From positions 33,730 through 97,729 of the forward strand of contig CAZFIV010000016.1 of NCBI GenBank assembly GCA_964519665.1: a stretch of DNA of 64,000 bases. Direction: 5' to 3'. Each line of letters opens with the position of its first letter. Position 1 is the first letter of the stretch. Position numbers and translations under genes: made by a program. Shown piece after piece: positions 55,386-64,000 of the stretch. This stretch comes from JANQQN01 sp964519665. Its GTDB lineage: Bacteria; Myxococcota; Kuafuiibacteriia; Kuafuiibacteriales; Kuafuiibacteriaceae. The notes below the pieces were generated by a model, which did not search any database, was not told the origin of the DNA, and was given only the letters and a program-made list of their open reading frames with translations.

Positions 55386-56897
55386 CTAAATCGCGTTGAG
55401 TTCGCGCACGCTGTACGGCTTATCAGAGTGATTGGATCCGTCGAAGCGCAGCACGATCGGTTTATTGTCAATCCTGGTTGCAATCGCTACCGGACGACGC
55501 CACAGTCGATGCAAGTTCTCAAGCGTATCGCGAGCCCAATCCGCTCGAAGGTCGACGCCGTAATGGGTATGGGTCATCAACAACTCGCCTCGGTTCTGCC
55601 AGTTGGCATCGATGACGTCGATGACTGGATTACCAAAGTTCGTCAGCTGGCCTAGCAGACGCTCTTTGACTTCGCGAAACTCTCTCGACTGAATCTCCCA
55701 GTCGCCGGTATTTCGATTCATTCCGTACGTGAAGAGCTTCTGCTCGCGCGCGAAGTCTTCAGTCAAGAACTCATCGATGAACGTCACGTCGTTGTGAAGC
55801 TTGCGCACCTCGAAGATCTTGGCCCGCCCCTCTCCGGTCTGCTTGTCCCAGGCTCGGCGAGTCGCAAAATCGTCGCAGTCTTCCCAGTCGCGCCCGTACT
55901 GACCTTTGTTCCACCGCTCCTCGATGTGCTTGAACAGCTCGATGCCGAGCTTATACGGATTGATCGCGCCCGGCTGCATGCCCATCGTCGACGAGTGGAC
56001 GTCGGCGTAGTCCATGAGCTCGGTGTCTCGGAGAGCGCGGGTGGTCATGATTCGGGAGTGCCAATAGCTCGCCCAGCCCTCGTTCATGATCTTGGTCTGG
56101 ATAATGGGCGCGAAGTAGTACGCCTCCTCCCGGATGATGTCGACGCAGTCCTGTTCCCAGGTCTCGAGCGGACCGTGCTCCATGATGAAGCCGATGATGT
56201 CCCGCTCCAAGTTGGCCGGGAATCGCTTCTTCTTCTTGGCCTCGTCTTCGAGCTTCTTCCGCTCGGCTTCTATGAACTCGGAGGGATTGATGTAGCTGCG
56301 GAGGTAGCCCTTGTCGGTCGGCAACAGCCGCACCGGGGTTGGTGCGACACCGGCATCGACGTCTTCGGGGACCGGATCCGGATGTCGACGCGGCTCGAAC
56401 AACGCCCGATGGTCGATCAGGTTCTCGATCGACAAACAGGCGTCGAGAAAGCTCTCGACCCGCTCCACACCGTACTTGTCCATGTAGCGCCGAATGCGCG
56501 CTGCGTGGTTGGCGAGCTGATCAAGCATGCGCCGGTTCGTATTCTTGAAGTAGTAGTTGTTCTTGAAGAAGTCGCAGTGCCCATACACGTGGGCCATCAC
56601 CAGCTTCTGCTCCATGATCGAATTGGAGTCGATCAAGTAAGCGTAGCAAGGGTCGGTATTGATGACGAGCTCGTAGATTTTCGAGAGGCCGTATTCGTGG
56701 CTCTTCGACAGCTGCTCGTACTCCATCCCCCAGCGCCAGTGAGGATAGCGGGTCGGAAAGCCGCCGTACGCGGCGACCATGTTCATCTCTTCGACAGAGA
56801 CCAGCTCGAAGATGACCTCGAAGAAGTCGAGCCCCGCTTCTTCGGCGAACCCCCGGATCTCGCGTTGGATCTCCACGAGGTGTGGCGGAAGTGTCAT
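55386..56897 (-). CDS. SpoVR/YcgB-family protein
   Basis: 503 residues from ATG 56897; the longer frame to 57149 is rejected because it overlaps the gene on the other strand. SpoVR features: FFEVIFELVSVEEMNMVAAYG, PHWRWGMEYEQL, VYGHCDFFKNNYYF, and CVDIIREEAYYF with MNEGWASYWHSRI. Members are needed for Bacillus spore cortex and are linked to the YeaG kinase/YeaH stress pathway in proteobacteria, but the chemistry is unknown. YeaG and YeaH are not in this window. It lies directly before glgA. Confidence 0.9.
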   Translation of the reverse strand: MTLPPHLVEIQREIRGFAEEAGLDFFEVIFELVSVEEMNMVAAYGGFPTRYPHWRWGMEYEQLSKSHEYGLSKIYELVINTDPCYAYLIDSNSIMEQKLVMAHVYGHCDFFKNNYYFKNTNRRMLDQLANHAARIRRYMDKYGVERVESFLDACLSIENLIDHRALFEPRRHPDPVPEDVDAGVAPTPVRLLPTDKGYLRSYINPSEFIEAERKKLEDEAKKKKRFPANLERDIIGFIMEHGPLETWEQDCVDIIREEAYYFAPIIQTKIMNEGWASYWHSRIMTTRALRDTELMDYADVHSSTMGMQPGAINPYKLGIELFKHIEERWNKGQYGRDWEDCDDFATRRAWDKQTGEGRAKIFEVRKLHNDVTFIDEFLTEDFAREQKLFTYGMNRNTGDWEIQSREFREVKERLLGQLTNFGNPVIDVIDANWQNRGELLMTHTHYGVDLRADWARDTLENLHRLWRRPVAIATRIDNKPIVLRFDGSNHSDKPYSVRELNAI

Positions 56898-57028
56898 GGA
56901 GATCGATGCTAGCAGGGCGAAGGCCTCCCTGCACACCTCGGACCCACTCGATGTCCCGCTCGGTATCGCTATCCTCTTCTCGCCTGAAATCACTGGCCAA
57001 TCGGATTCTGCGAGGCTACTGAACGTCC

Positions 57029-57625
57029 ATGCGCAAGGGGCAATTTTCGGTTTTCCCTGTGGTCGTAGTGTACGCGGCATCGGCGTTCGCCGGATTCTCG
57101 CAAGCGGGGTGCACCGCCCGTCAGTCAACGGACGCGACCGCGTCGGCACCGACGCACGCGGACCAAGCTCGTGGAGAATCGCCCGAGGATCGCGAGTACG
57201 TGGACACCGACGGGGTGGTCCGACGTGGAGAATCGCTCTCGAGCGGGCCCTCGCTCTCGGTGAACGACGTCGTGACGAAAGCCGCGAGCCTCGACGGAAA
57301 AGTCGTCAAGGTGACAGGGACCGTCGGTCGGGTTTGCGGCAAGTCCGGTTGCTGGTTCGAGCTGAAGGGCGCTCATTCGCCGACGGGGATTCGCATTACC
57401 TCCAAGGGCTATCGCTTCTTCGTTCCCTCCAAAGCGAAAGGCATGCGGGCCACCCTCGAAGGCGACCTCAAGGTTCGGATGCTCGACGCCGCGACCGCGC
57501 AACATTTGGCCGACGACCTGGCGGAAGGCACCGGTCAGCCGGCGGAACAAGTGACCGCGCCGGTTCCCGAGATCAGCATCGCAGCGGTCGCGCTCGAGAT
57601 GCGGCCCGGCTCCGAAGACGGCTGA
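57029..57625 (+). CDS. DUF4920-type lipoprotein
   Basis: 198 residues. The signal ends in a lipobox-like FSQAGC, so a lipoprotein is probable. After a disordered segment (about 28-70) a DUF4920 OB-like domain runs from about 72: KVVKVTGTVGRVCGKSGCWFELK, with the VCxxxGCW core, then RITSKGYRFFVPSKAKG. The two Cys may bind a metal. No function is established for the family. It is divergent from spoVR, with overlapping promoter regions. Confidence 0.75.
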   Translation: MRKGQFSVFPVVVVYAASAFAGFSQAGCTARQSTDATASAPTHADQARGESPEDREYVDTDGVVRRGESLSSGPSLSVNDVVTKAASLDGKVVKVTGTVGRVCGKSGCWFELKGAHSPTGIRITSKGYRFFVPSKAKGMRATLEGDLKVRMLDAATAQHLADDLAEGTGQPAEQVTAPVPEISIAAVALEMRPGSEDG

Positions 57626-58120
57626 CCGAAGAAACAACCCGCCCCGTGGCTCTCCGATGAGCCACGTCGACAACCAGGACTCGTTAGTACTTATACCGAC
57701 TCGCAGACCCTTTTCCTATGCGTCGCGCCAATCGGTGGGCGGCAATGACTGAACGTGGTCGTCCGTGCCTGGCGGCTCTTGCTCCTCTACGGCTGTCGTT
57801 TCATCCGGCGCCATCGACCCCTCAGCCATCGCCGACGCGCGGGAAGCAGGCGGTGCGGCAAGAAGCCATGCCGGATCCGGACCGGACGCTCCGCGAAGAT
57901 ACCCTCGACGACTGCGAAGACGGCGACTGCATATGACACCGATTCGCACCCCGCGGGTCAGCCCAGCGGTACGGGCGGACCGTCTCGACGCCTGGTCTCG
58001 ACGCCTGAACGGCCGAGCAGCTCTTCAACCTGTTCCGGGCTCGGTCGACCGCGCTCCCCGGTGTCGCTCGCCGCGCGTTGGCGCGTGGTCTGCGGAGTCC
58101 AATTAGGCTAGAAAGACCTC
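57626..58120. other. Intergenic region without a supported gene
   Basis: Short ORFs exist on both strands (for example a possible 77-residue minus-strand ORF ending near 57716), but none has a ribosome binding site or coding-like composition good enough to call. Nothing structural stands out. Confidence 0.5.
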
Positions 58121-59578
58121 GTGGCCGCCCCGGCGGAGATACCGCACGCTGACGAAGCCTTGAAGACGCTGGTCCAGCGGTTCAAGACGGCTCCTGGCTC
58201 TTCCGCCTTTACCGAGCTGGCCGCGGCCTTGCTCGCCCGTGGGCACGCGGCGGAGGCGCTTCGAATCACCGAACACGGACTCCAGCTGGTCCCCGGATCG
58301 GTCGAGGGGCGCGTTCAGCGCGCCGCGGCGCTGTTGGCGCAGGGCCGCCCGCGCATGGCCTACGTTGAGCTGCTCCGTGCCCTGGCGATCGAGCCCCAAC
58401 ACCGCCGTTCACTCCGCCTCCTGGGTAAGGCTTTCGTCGACGCCGGGGCGCCGGAGCGGGCTGCCGCCCTCCTGGCCCAGCGGTCCGGCGCGTCGCGACC
58501 GGCGCGGACGGAATCGGAACCCTCGTCGAACCTCGCGGCGGCCCTGATCAGCGATCTGACCGACGAGACGGCGTCAACGACCGAGACGACCTGGCACCCC
58601 AAGGAAAAGAGCGCATCGGCCCTGCCCGACCTCTTCTCGTCACTGACCAAGGACCTCGGGCTCGGCGCCGCGGTGCCTGAACACGGGCCTCAGCGCCCGG
58701 TCGAGGTCACCCAGATCATTCGGCGAAAGGCCCGCCCCCGGCCTCCTCGGTCGGCATCGGAGCTCGCCGAGATCGATGGGCCGATCGTCGACACCACCCA
58801 ACCGACCCCCGCGATCACCGACGATGAGCCGGCCCCGATCGTCACGACCCGCGACCGAGTGCCGCTGTACGCGTCGAACCCCGACCTCACTTCGCTTTCT
58901 CTGGATGATGAACCGCTCTTTCAGGAGCATCTGCCCTTTGCGGTTCGTCCGGTTCGAAGCGGTGACGACTCGGCGCCCATGGAGCCGAGCCGGAGCGATC
59001 CGATCGCGAACGACGCGGGGGGGCCGGACAGGAGGGCAGCTGAAGCGAGGGCGCGGTCGAGCCGGAGCGATCCGATCGCGAACGACGCGGGGGGGCGGTC
59101 ACGCCGGGCCGTGGGCGGCGTCGCCGCTTGGGGAGGCCCGGTGCCGCATCGCACGGGGTCGATCACGGACCCCGAGATCGAGCTGGATCCAACCGACGAC
59201 GGACCGATGGGTTTTACTGAGCCCAGCAGGTCTGGCGTGGCCGCCGAAGCAGTCGATCGACGGTCCGGCCCGCCGCCGTCCGGCAGCGTCTCCGCGGCGA
59301 CGAAGGACGCCCATCGGCGACGGCCTGCTCAAACCACTTCGGCCGCCGAAACCGCCGTCACGGCACGGCCCAGTATCGATGCGTTCCGCCCCGACCGCGC
59401 CGCCGCGGTGGTGGAGCGAAACCGCCCGTTGGACGCCATGCGACTCGCCATTCGAGCGCCGGCCGCGAACCGGGGGCGCTGGATCCTCGCCATCGTGGTA
59501 AGCCTCGTGATGACGGTCTATTTCTTCGGGTGGTGGATCGCATTTCACGAGCAGCTCTCGGTGTGGTGGCCCTCTTGA
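58121..59578 (+). CDS. TPR protein with C-terminal membrane anchor
   Basis: 485 residues from GTG 58121. Three TPR-like units occupy about 10-125 (ALLARGHAAEALRITEHGLQ, LLAQGRPRMAYVELLRALAI, LRLLGKAFVDAGAPERAAAL). A long disordered Ser/Pro/Asp/Arg linker follows, and one helix (WILAIVVSLVMTVYFFGWWI) ends the protein. This is the usual Myxococcota design of TPR protein tethered by its tail. Residues 289-301 and 313-325 are exact repeats. Its stop overlaps the aspartokinase start, so it is co-translated with that enzyme. Confidence 0.7.
   Translation: MAAPAEIPHADEALKTLVQRFKTAPGSSAFTELAAALLARGHAAEALRITEHGLQLVPGSVEGRVQRAAALLAQGRPRMAYVELLRALAIEPQHRRSLRLLGKAFVDAGAPERAAALLAQRSGASRPARTESEPSSNLAAALISDLTDETASTTETTWHPKEKSASALPDLFSSLTKDLGLGAAVPEHGPQRPVEVTQIIRRKARPRPPRSASELAEIDGPIVDTTQPTPAITDDEPAPIVTTRDRVPLYASNPDLTSLSLDDEPLFQEHLPFAVRPVRSGDDSAPMEPSRSDPIANDAGGPDRRAAEARARSSRSDPIANDAGGRSRRAVGGVAAWGGPVPHRTGSITDPEIELDPTDDGPMGFTEPSRSGVAAEAVDRRSGPPPSGSVSAATKDAHRRRPAQTTSAAETAVTARPSIDAFRPDRAAAVVERNRPLDAMRLAIRAPAANRGRWILAIVVSLVMTVYFFGWWIAFHEQLSVWWPS
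58986..59096 (+). repeat. 39-bp in-frame direct repeat in the TPR gene
   Basis: Exact copies at 58986-59024 and 59058-59096, 72 bp (24 codons) apart, encode SRSDPIANDAGG. They lie in the disordered linker. Confidence 0.9.
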
Positions 59579-60777
59579 ACGTACGTGACAAAACCATTGT
59601 TCAGAAATATGGCGGCAGCTCCGTAGCCACACCCGACAAGCTCAAGCGCGTCGCCGAGCTGGTCGCGCAGCGCCGAGCGCAGGGCTTCAACCTCGTCGTC
59701 GTAGTGTCGGCAATGGGCGATGCGACCGACGAACTATTGGCGCGGGCCCGCGAGATCACACCGGCTCCCGATCGACGCGAGCTCGATATGTTGTTGACGG
59801 TGGGCGAGCGCATCTCGATGGCCCTGCTCGCCATGGCCATTCGCGAGTACGGACATGAGGCCGTCTCGCTCACCGGGAGCCAGTGCGGGATCATCACCAC
59901 CCACAGTCACACCAACGCTCGCATCATCGAGGTCCGACCCTTTCGCGTGTTGGACGAGCTGGCGGCGGGACGCGTAGTCATCGTCGCAGGCTATCAGGGC
60001 GTGAGTTACAAGCGGGACATCACGACCCTGGGGCGAGGCGGCTCGGACACGACGGCGATCGCCCTCGCCGCCGCCCTCGAGGCCGAAGCCTGCGAAATCT
60101 ACTCCGACGTCGACGGGGTATATACCGCCGACCCCCGCGTGGTTCCTGACGCGGTCCCCCTCGAGAGCCTCAGCTACGACGAAATGCAGGCGTTGGCGGC
60201 CGCTGGCGCCAAGGTGCTCAACCAACAAGCGGTCGAATTCGCCAAGCGCAGCCGGATCGCCATCTACGCACGCCGGACCGGCTCGGACGCGCCGGGGACG
60301 GTTATTCGGCTCGATGCGCCGCCCCGTTCATCGACCATTCGGGGCGTCGCCCACCGGCATGAAGTCTTGCGGGTTCATAGCTCGTCGGCATCTACGCCGA
60401 AGGTGCAGGCGTTCCTGCACCAGGTTGGGGCTCTTGGCGTGATGCCCCGAGATCTTCAGTACGACGGGGCGAACGAAGGCCAGTTCCGGTGCACCTTTCC
60501 AGTTGATGATTTGCTCGACGAGCTCAAGGCATCCGCCGCCACCCATTTCGGACCCGACGCGTTCCAAGATGGCTCGGGGACGATCACCCTCGTCGGCGAA
60601 GCCATGGGGCCGGAAGTACTCCCCACCGCGCTACAGAAACTGGCGGAACGAGACTTTGGTATCGAGTACGTATGCGCGGACCTCCTGCACCTGACGTTCG
60701 GACTCCCCAGCGCACAGGTCGCGGATGCCGCTCGGCATCTGCATGAGTCGCTCGAGGTCGCCGCCCCACCTCGGTGA
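59566..60777 (+). CDS. lysC: Aspartate kinase
   Basis: About 403 residues from GTG 59566; TTG 59575 overlapping the TGA of the TPR gene is also possible. Aspartokinase signatures: KTIVQKYGGSS with KYGGSS, VVVVSAMGDATDELL, TVGERISMALLAMAI, GRGGSDTTAIALAAAL, and two ACT-type segments in the C-terminal 150 residues (about 270-400). It phosphorylates aspartate to open the Lys/Met/Thr pathway and is normally inhibited by Lys or Thr through ACT domains. Confidence 0.95.
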   Translation: MALLNVRDKTIVQKYGGSSVATPDKLKRVAELVAQRRAQGFNLVVVVSAMGDATDELLARAREITPAPDRRELDMLLTVGERISMALLAMAIREYGHEAVSLTGSQCGIITTHSHTNARIIEVRPFRVLDELAAGRVVIVAGYQGVSYKRDITTLGRGGSDTTAIALAAALEAEACEIYSDVDGVYTADPRVVPDAVPLESLSYDEMQALAAAGAKVLNQQAVEFAKRSRIAIYARRTGSDAPGTVIRLDAPPRSSTIRGVAHRHEVLRVHSSSASTPKVQAFLHQVGALGVMPRDLQYDGANEGQFRCTFPVDDLLDELKASAATHFGPDAFQDGSGTITLVGEAMGPEVLPTALQKLAERDFGIEYVCADLLHLTFGLPSAQVADAARHLHESLEVAAPPR

Positions 60778-60888
60778 CTTGATTCTGCGAGTCGAGTAGG
60801 GGACAAGCGAGCTTACGGCGTCGGGCGGCGACAACAACCGCTACAGAAGGACAGACGTCGTCGCCCTCGAGGCGTGACAGGAGGTCTT

Positions 60889-61146
60889 GTGCTCTCGCTC
60901 GCTCGTCGACCTGGTCAGAAAATCCGAATCGGGGAGGACATCGTCCTCGTGGTGCGCGAGATCCGAGGGCGTCAAGTCAAGGTCGGAATCGAAGCACCTC
61001 CGCACGTGCGAGTCCTTCGGGAAGAAATCTACGAAGAGCTCGTCGCTGCGAACAAGCAAGCGGCAGAGCACGACTCCGCGCCCGATGCGCTCCTCGACCT
61101 GAAGAAAACCCCACCGACGACCAAGAAGAAAAAGGGTGGCACGTGA
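60889..61146 (+). CDS. csrA: Carbon storage regulator CsrA
   Basis: 85 residues from GTG 60889, with AGGAGG at 60879-60884 (four-base spacing). The core LSLARRPGQKIRIGEDIVLVV and GRQVKVGIEAPPHVRVLREEIYEEL match CsrA, which binds AGGA/ANGGA sites in mRNA leaders to block translation. About 25 extra residues form a Lys-rich tail (KKTPPTTKKKKGGT). It overlaps fliW by four bases; FliW binds and restrains CsrA. Confidence 0.9.
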   Translation: MLSLARRPGQKIRIGEDIVLVVREIRGRQVKVGIEAPPHVRVLREEIYEELVAANKQAAEHDSAPDALLDLKKTPPTTKKKKGGT

Positions 61147-61598
61147 AGATCGAAACGACTCGGTTCGGAGTTCAAGAAGTCCCGGACAGCTCCGTTATCC
61201 GGTTTCCGGACGGCCTTCCAGGGTTTGGCAGCAAGAGCTACGTGCTGCTCCACAGCGACGACAACCCCCTCATTCAGTGGCTACAATCGGTCGATGACCC
61301 TTCGCTGGCTCTGATGACGGTCGACCCGGCCGACTTGCTCTTGGAGTATCAGCCCAAGGTCAAGCCGGCCGAAATTCAAGCGATCCACCCTGAAGACGGG
61401 GTCGACAAGTTCGCCTGCCGGGTGATCATTCGGGTGGGCGACAGTCCGAAGACGCTATTCATCAACCTCTTCGCCCCTCTGTTCATCAACGTCGACCGTC
61501 AGCTTGCGATTCAGATTCCGTTGGTCGGCAGCGGATACTCGGTCCGCGAAGTTTGGCCCCCCGCCTCGATCACCGCCGCGTCGCCGGCCGCCGAGTAG
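61143..61598 (+). CDS. fliW: Flagellar assembly factor FliW
   Basis: 151 residues, start GTG overlapping csrA (GTGA). FliW pattern: RFGVQEVPDSSVIRFPDGLPG, FLVLxS-like KSYVLLHSDDNPLIQWLQS, PLFINVDRQLAIQIPLVG. FliW binds CsrA or flagellin in turn, coupling flagellin output to CsrA. No flagellar structural genes occur in this window, so the rest lie elsewhere or the pair has a non-flagellar role. Confidence 0.9.
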   Translation: MKIETTRFGVQEVPDSSVIRFPDGLPGFGSKSYVLLHSDDNPLIQWLQSVDDPSLALMTVDPADLLLEYQPKVKPAEIQAIHPEDGVDKFACRVIIRVGDSPKTLFINLFAPLFINVDRQLAIQIPLVGSGYSVREVWPPASITAASPAAE

Positions 61599-61678
61599 CG
61601 AACCGTCGGAGTGTTCACGCGATCACCGGTTCTGTCCGGTCAGCGAAAACCGAATCCCTCTGCTAGAATAGCGAAATC

Positions 61679-62392
61679 ATGAACCGTCGTGTGGGCACTG
61701 GAATCGTCTTCTTGGTCGCTTTCGGACTGAATATTGCCGGCGCGGAGCCCATCGTTCGCCCGGGCCCCGAGCCGGGCGCCGTCATCGGATGGCGAAGCGA
61801 GGGCCGAACGGTGGTTCTCACGGTCGATGAGCAGTACGACCCAGCCGATATCGCGCAAGCGATCACGGAGTCGGTGCCTTCGGCTCGGGCGCGGGTCGAC
61901 CAAGACCGCGTCATCGTGACCGGCCTCAATCAGCAGAAGCTCCTGAGCGCCCTTTCGACTCTCGAGGTCACTCCTCTACTCGACGATATCGATGCCATGC
62001 TCCACGCTCTGCACTCCGAGGAAGAGGGGTCTCGCGGAACGGGCTCCTCGATCCGCGCCTTTCGGACCATGACCCTCGACAAGCTCTTGGGCGACCCGAA
62101 GCGTCGCACCAGGGCCACCGTGCTGGCGGTGCAACGAGGTGACTTTCCGCTGGTTTTGGTCACCCTCCGGATCGACCGAGCCCCCGCGACCACGAAGGTC
62201 GAGGTCGGTCAGACGATCACCGTCGTACCGCGGATCCCGATTCGAAAAGGCAGGATCTTGCCCGCTGACGCCCAGTCGGCGCTCAACATCGGCGCATGGT
62301 ACGCCCAGCCCGGTGACCAGGTTGAAATCAAACTTGCAGAACGACGCAAGCGGGTTTGGTTCGTCGCTGGCTACCGACGCGTCAAGCCTTAG
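61679..62392 (+). CDS. Hypothetical exported protein
   Basis: 237 residues. A signal peptide (GIVFLVAFGLNIAGAEP) is followed by a domain not recognised as a known family (LTVDEQYDPADIAQAITESV, VLAVQRGDFPLVLVTLRI, PRIPIRKGRILPADAQS). It is probably periplasmic and lies 80 bp after fliW on the same strand, perhaps in the same transcript. Confidence 0.55.
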   Translation: MNRRVGTGIVFLVAFGLNIAGAEPIVRPGPEPGAVIGWRSEGRTVVLTVDEQYDPADIAQAITESVPSARARVDQDRVIVTGLNQQKLLSALSTLEVTPLLDDIDAMLHALHSEEEGSRGTGSSIRAFRTMTLDKLLGDPKRRTRATVLAVQRGDFPLVLVTLRIDRAPATTKVEVGQTITVVPRIPIRKGRILPADAQSALNIGAWYAQPGDQVEIKLAERRKRVWFVAGYRRVKP

Positions 62393-62649
62393 CGAGGCTG
62401 CGCCTGGTTAGAAACAACGGCGTAACCTCTCGTAATCACACATCGGTTTGCTTCGTCCTCTCGGGTCGGCGCAGCGGGTGGCGAACTCAAACGCTCGAGT
62501 TCAATCGCGATTCCGTGCTGGCGCAGCCTCGCGTCGACAGTCTTTGGCTCGCGACTGTTGGCTAGTAGCACCTGATGACTGCAGGCCCCGGCGGTGGACC
62601 GAGCGCCCAAAGTCGGCTTCTTTGTCACGCTTCGCTCGGAGCAAATCTC

Positions 62650-63849
62650 CTAGCCCAGCGGCAGACAGAGGCGGATTCGGGTACCGGCACCGAGCGCGGA
62701 GTCGATGAGCACGCGGCCCCCGTATCGACAGCTCACTTGGGAGACCAAGAACAGACCGAGCCCCCAACCATCTTCGCGCTGACCGTCGCCCCGAGCGAAC
62801 GCTTCGGTGAGCGATCGCTGGCGGTCGACGGGGATGCCGGGACCGTTGTCGCCGACCTCAACCCACGCCTCTACGTCGGAGCGGCCGACCACGACGCTGA
62901 CCACCCCGGTGTCGAGACCGTGCTTGCATGCGTTCCAGACCAGATTGAGCACCGCGCGAACGATGTCTGAACCCTCGGCCTGAACGACCGGACCCGGCTC
63001 GGCCACAGACAAACGGACTTCCATCTCGTAGACATCCGTGATCGGACGACTCAGCTCCACTGCTTCGTTGACCGCGGCGTTCAGAGCCAGCATTCCCGGT
63101 CGTGACGGGTTGGGTGACGGGCATTGCCTGTCGCTGTCCTGCGGGTTCCGGGCGCGACTGAATCGCGCCCACTCGTCTTCACTCCCAGCGCTCCCTGGCC
63201 ACTCGCCCTTGTGACTCACCTCGCGCTTGGCCGCTCGCTCGTCCAGCAACCCACGCAAGATAACCTGCATCATCCCGAAGCCGGCTTCGACCCGTTGAAT
63301 TCGCTCCCGAGCCCCTGGAGACAGCCCCTCGTCCGCGGAGGCCTCCGCCAAGAGGAGACCCGCGGCCATGCTTAGACCTCGAATATCGTGCACCGCGACA
63401 AGCAAGCCGAGCTCGGTCAGCCCGGCCGAGCCGACCGACGGCGGCGCCGGCAGCGATGCCGCCCCGTGACTGACCTTGCTGGCGAGTCGCCGCAGCACCC
63501 GGATCGCCATCTGGCGAGCGGGGTCTGACGCGGTGATCGCGAACGCTTGCACCCGCTGCATGACCGCCGACCCTTTTCGAACCAGGCTGCTTTCGGCCGC
63601 GGCACGAACGTGGGCGTCCGGATCATCGAGCAGGTCGAGCAACAGGTCGACGGTATCGTCGGCCTCGAAGTACCCCAGCCCCCACGCAGCGGCGGCTCGA
63701 ACTTCGGGGTGGACAGCCTGGGTGGCCTGCCGAAGATCGGGCAGCGCTCGCTCGTCACCGTCCAAACTGCGCGCGCGAAGCGCGTACGCAAGGCGGCGTT
63801 CGTCCTGACCGGAAGACCATGCACTCGACATCGTTGGACGCCGCCTCAT
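62650..63849 (-). CDS. HEAT-repeat sensor histidine kinase
   Basis: 399 residues from ATG 63849 (start uncertain; ATGs at 63831 and 63918 are alternatives). The N-terminal about 130 residues are HEAT-like helix pairs (HPEVRAAAAWGLGYF, DAHVRAAAESSLVRKG). A helical segment has an H-box-like AVHDIRGLSMAAGLLL with His154. The C-terminal HATPase has N box LNLVWNACKHG, G1 DNGPGIP and G2 GWGLGLFLVSQ. So it is a cytoplasmic kinase whose sensor is HEAT, not PAS. No response regulator follows inside the window. The right end of the window (63850-64000) holds only its upstream region. Confidence 0.75.
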   Translation of the reverse strand: MRRRPTMSSAWSSGQDERRLAYALRARSLDGDERALPDLRQATQAVHPEVRAAAAWGLGYFEADDTVDLLLDLLDDPDAHVRAAAESSLVRKGSAVMQRVQAFAITASDPARQMAIRVLRRLASKVSHGAASLPAPPSVGSAGLTELGLLVAVHDIRGLSMAAGLLLAEASADEGLSPGARERIQRVEAGFGMMQVILRGLLDERAAKREVSHKGEWPGSAGSEDEWARFSRARNPQDSDRQCPSPNPSRPGMLALNAAVNEAVELSRPITDVYEMEVRLSVAEPGPVVQAEGSDIVRAVLNLVWNACKHGLDTGVVSVVVGRSDVEAWVEVGDNGPGIPVDRQRSLTEAFARGDGQREDGWGLGLFLVSQVSCRYGGRVLIDSALGAGTRIRLCLPLG

Positions 63850-64000
63850 GACTACATCGACACTGCTTACCGCACTGCGCCATCCCCAGAATGGGGTAAA
63901 TTGGCCAATTTCAGCCATGGATCCTTCCATTGCGCCATCATTCGGGTCGGGGCATCGGGTCAGAACAGAAGAGCACACGAATGAAATCCAGAAACTGACC

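Noticed and set aside
57716..57949. 77-residue minus-strand ORF
   Set aside because: Kept only as a remark: no ribosome binding site and a shadow-like composition.

Overview
The window reads as chromosomal DNA of a high-GC, Gram-negative, delta-proteobacterium-like organism, most likely Myxococcota or a close relative. The signs are: very GC-rich codon use, two large Ser/Thr kinases (one with a PATAN/DUF4388-like tail), a hybrid histidine kinase, a CarH-type MerR/B12 regulator, a rhombosortase, a RpoH-type sigma factor, SpoVR beside GlgA, and csrA-fliW. Lineage is inferred from gene content only; no rRNA or tRNA gene was seen.

Layout. 0-3.4 kb: start of a molybdopterin oxidoreductase (minus), three small membrane proteins, a Notum-like pectinacetylesterase and a Cys-cluster protein. 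3.5-10.9 kb: three overlapping genes for an SNF2-type helicase, an Mre11/SbcD-like nuclease and a Rad50/SbcC-like ATPase. This is the best candidate for an uncharacterised DNA-processing or defence system. 11.1-17.3 kb: a 1610-residue secreted protein with two endonuclease/exonuclease/phosphatase domains and a GlyGly-CTERM-like tail, convergent with a rhombosortase that probably processes that tail. 17.5-28.8 kb: mixed housekeeping and hypothetical genes (acyl-ACP thioesterase-like, hybrid kinase, Na/Pi symporter, DUF234-type ATPase, serine hydrolase, SPFH protein).

28.8-37.1 kb is accessory in character: a HAD-like protein, a field of degenerate repeats, a 178-bp element with terminal inverted repeats, a duplicated-core HNH protein, and a 1253-residue phospholipase D-DnaQ exonuclease fusion translationally coupled to a 59-residue ORF. 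37-39.3 kb holds a conserved hypothetical, a glutaredoxin-like protein and a membrane protein. 39.3-44.9 kb has short tandem repeats and two Ser/Thr kinases, the first being a kinase-pseudokinase tandem.

45-64 kb is mostly core metabolism and regulation: flavin reductase, SUI1/YciH, GuaB1-type purine enzyme plus CarH-like regulator, a six-FAS1 lipoprotein with a good terminator, a TIGR01777 epimerase, RpoH, GlgA/SpoVR, a DUF4920 lipoprotein, a TPR protein overlapping aspartokinase, csrA-fliW, and a HEAT-repeat histidine kinase. Starts were moved downstream of the longest ORF where a Shine-Dalgarno sequence or signal peptide gave a better choice.
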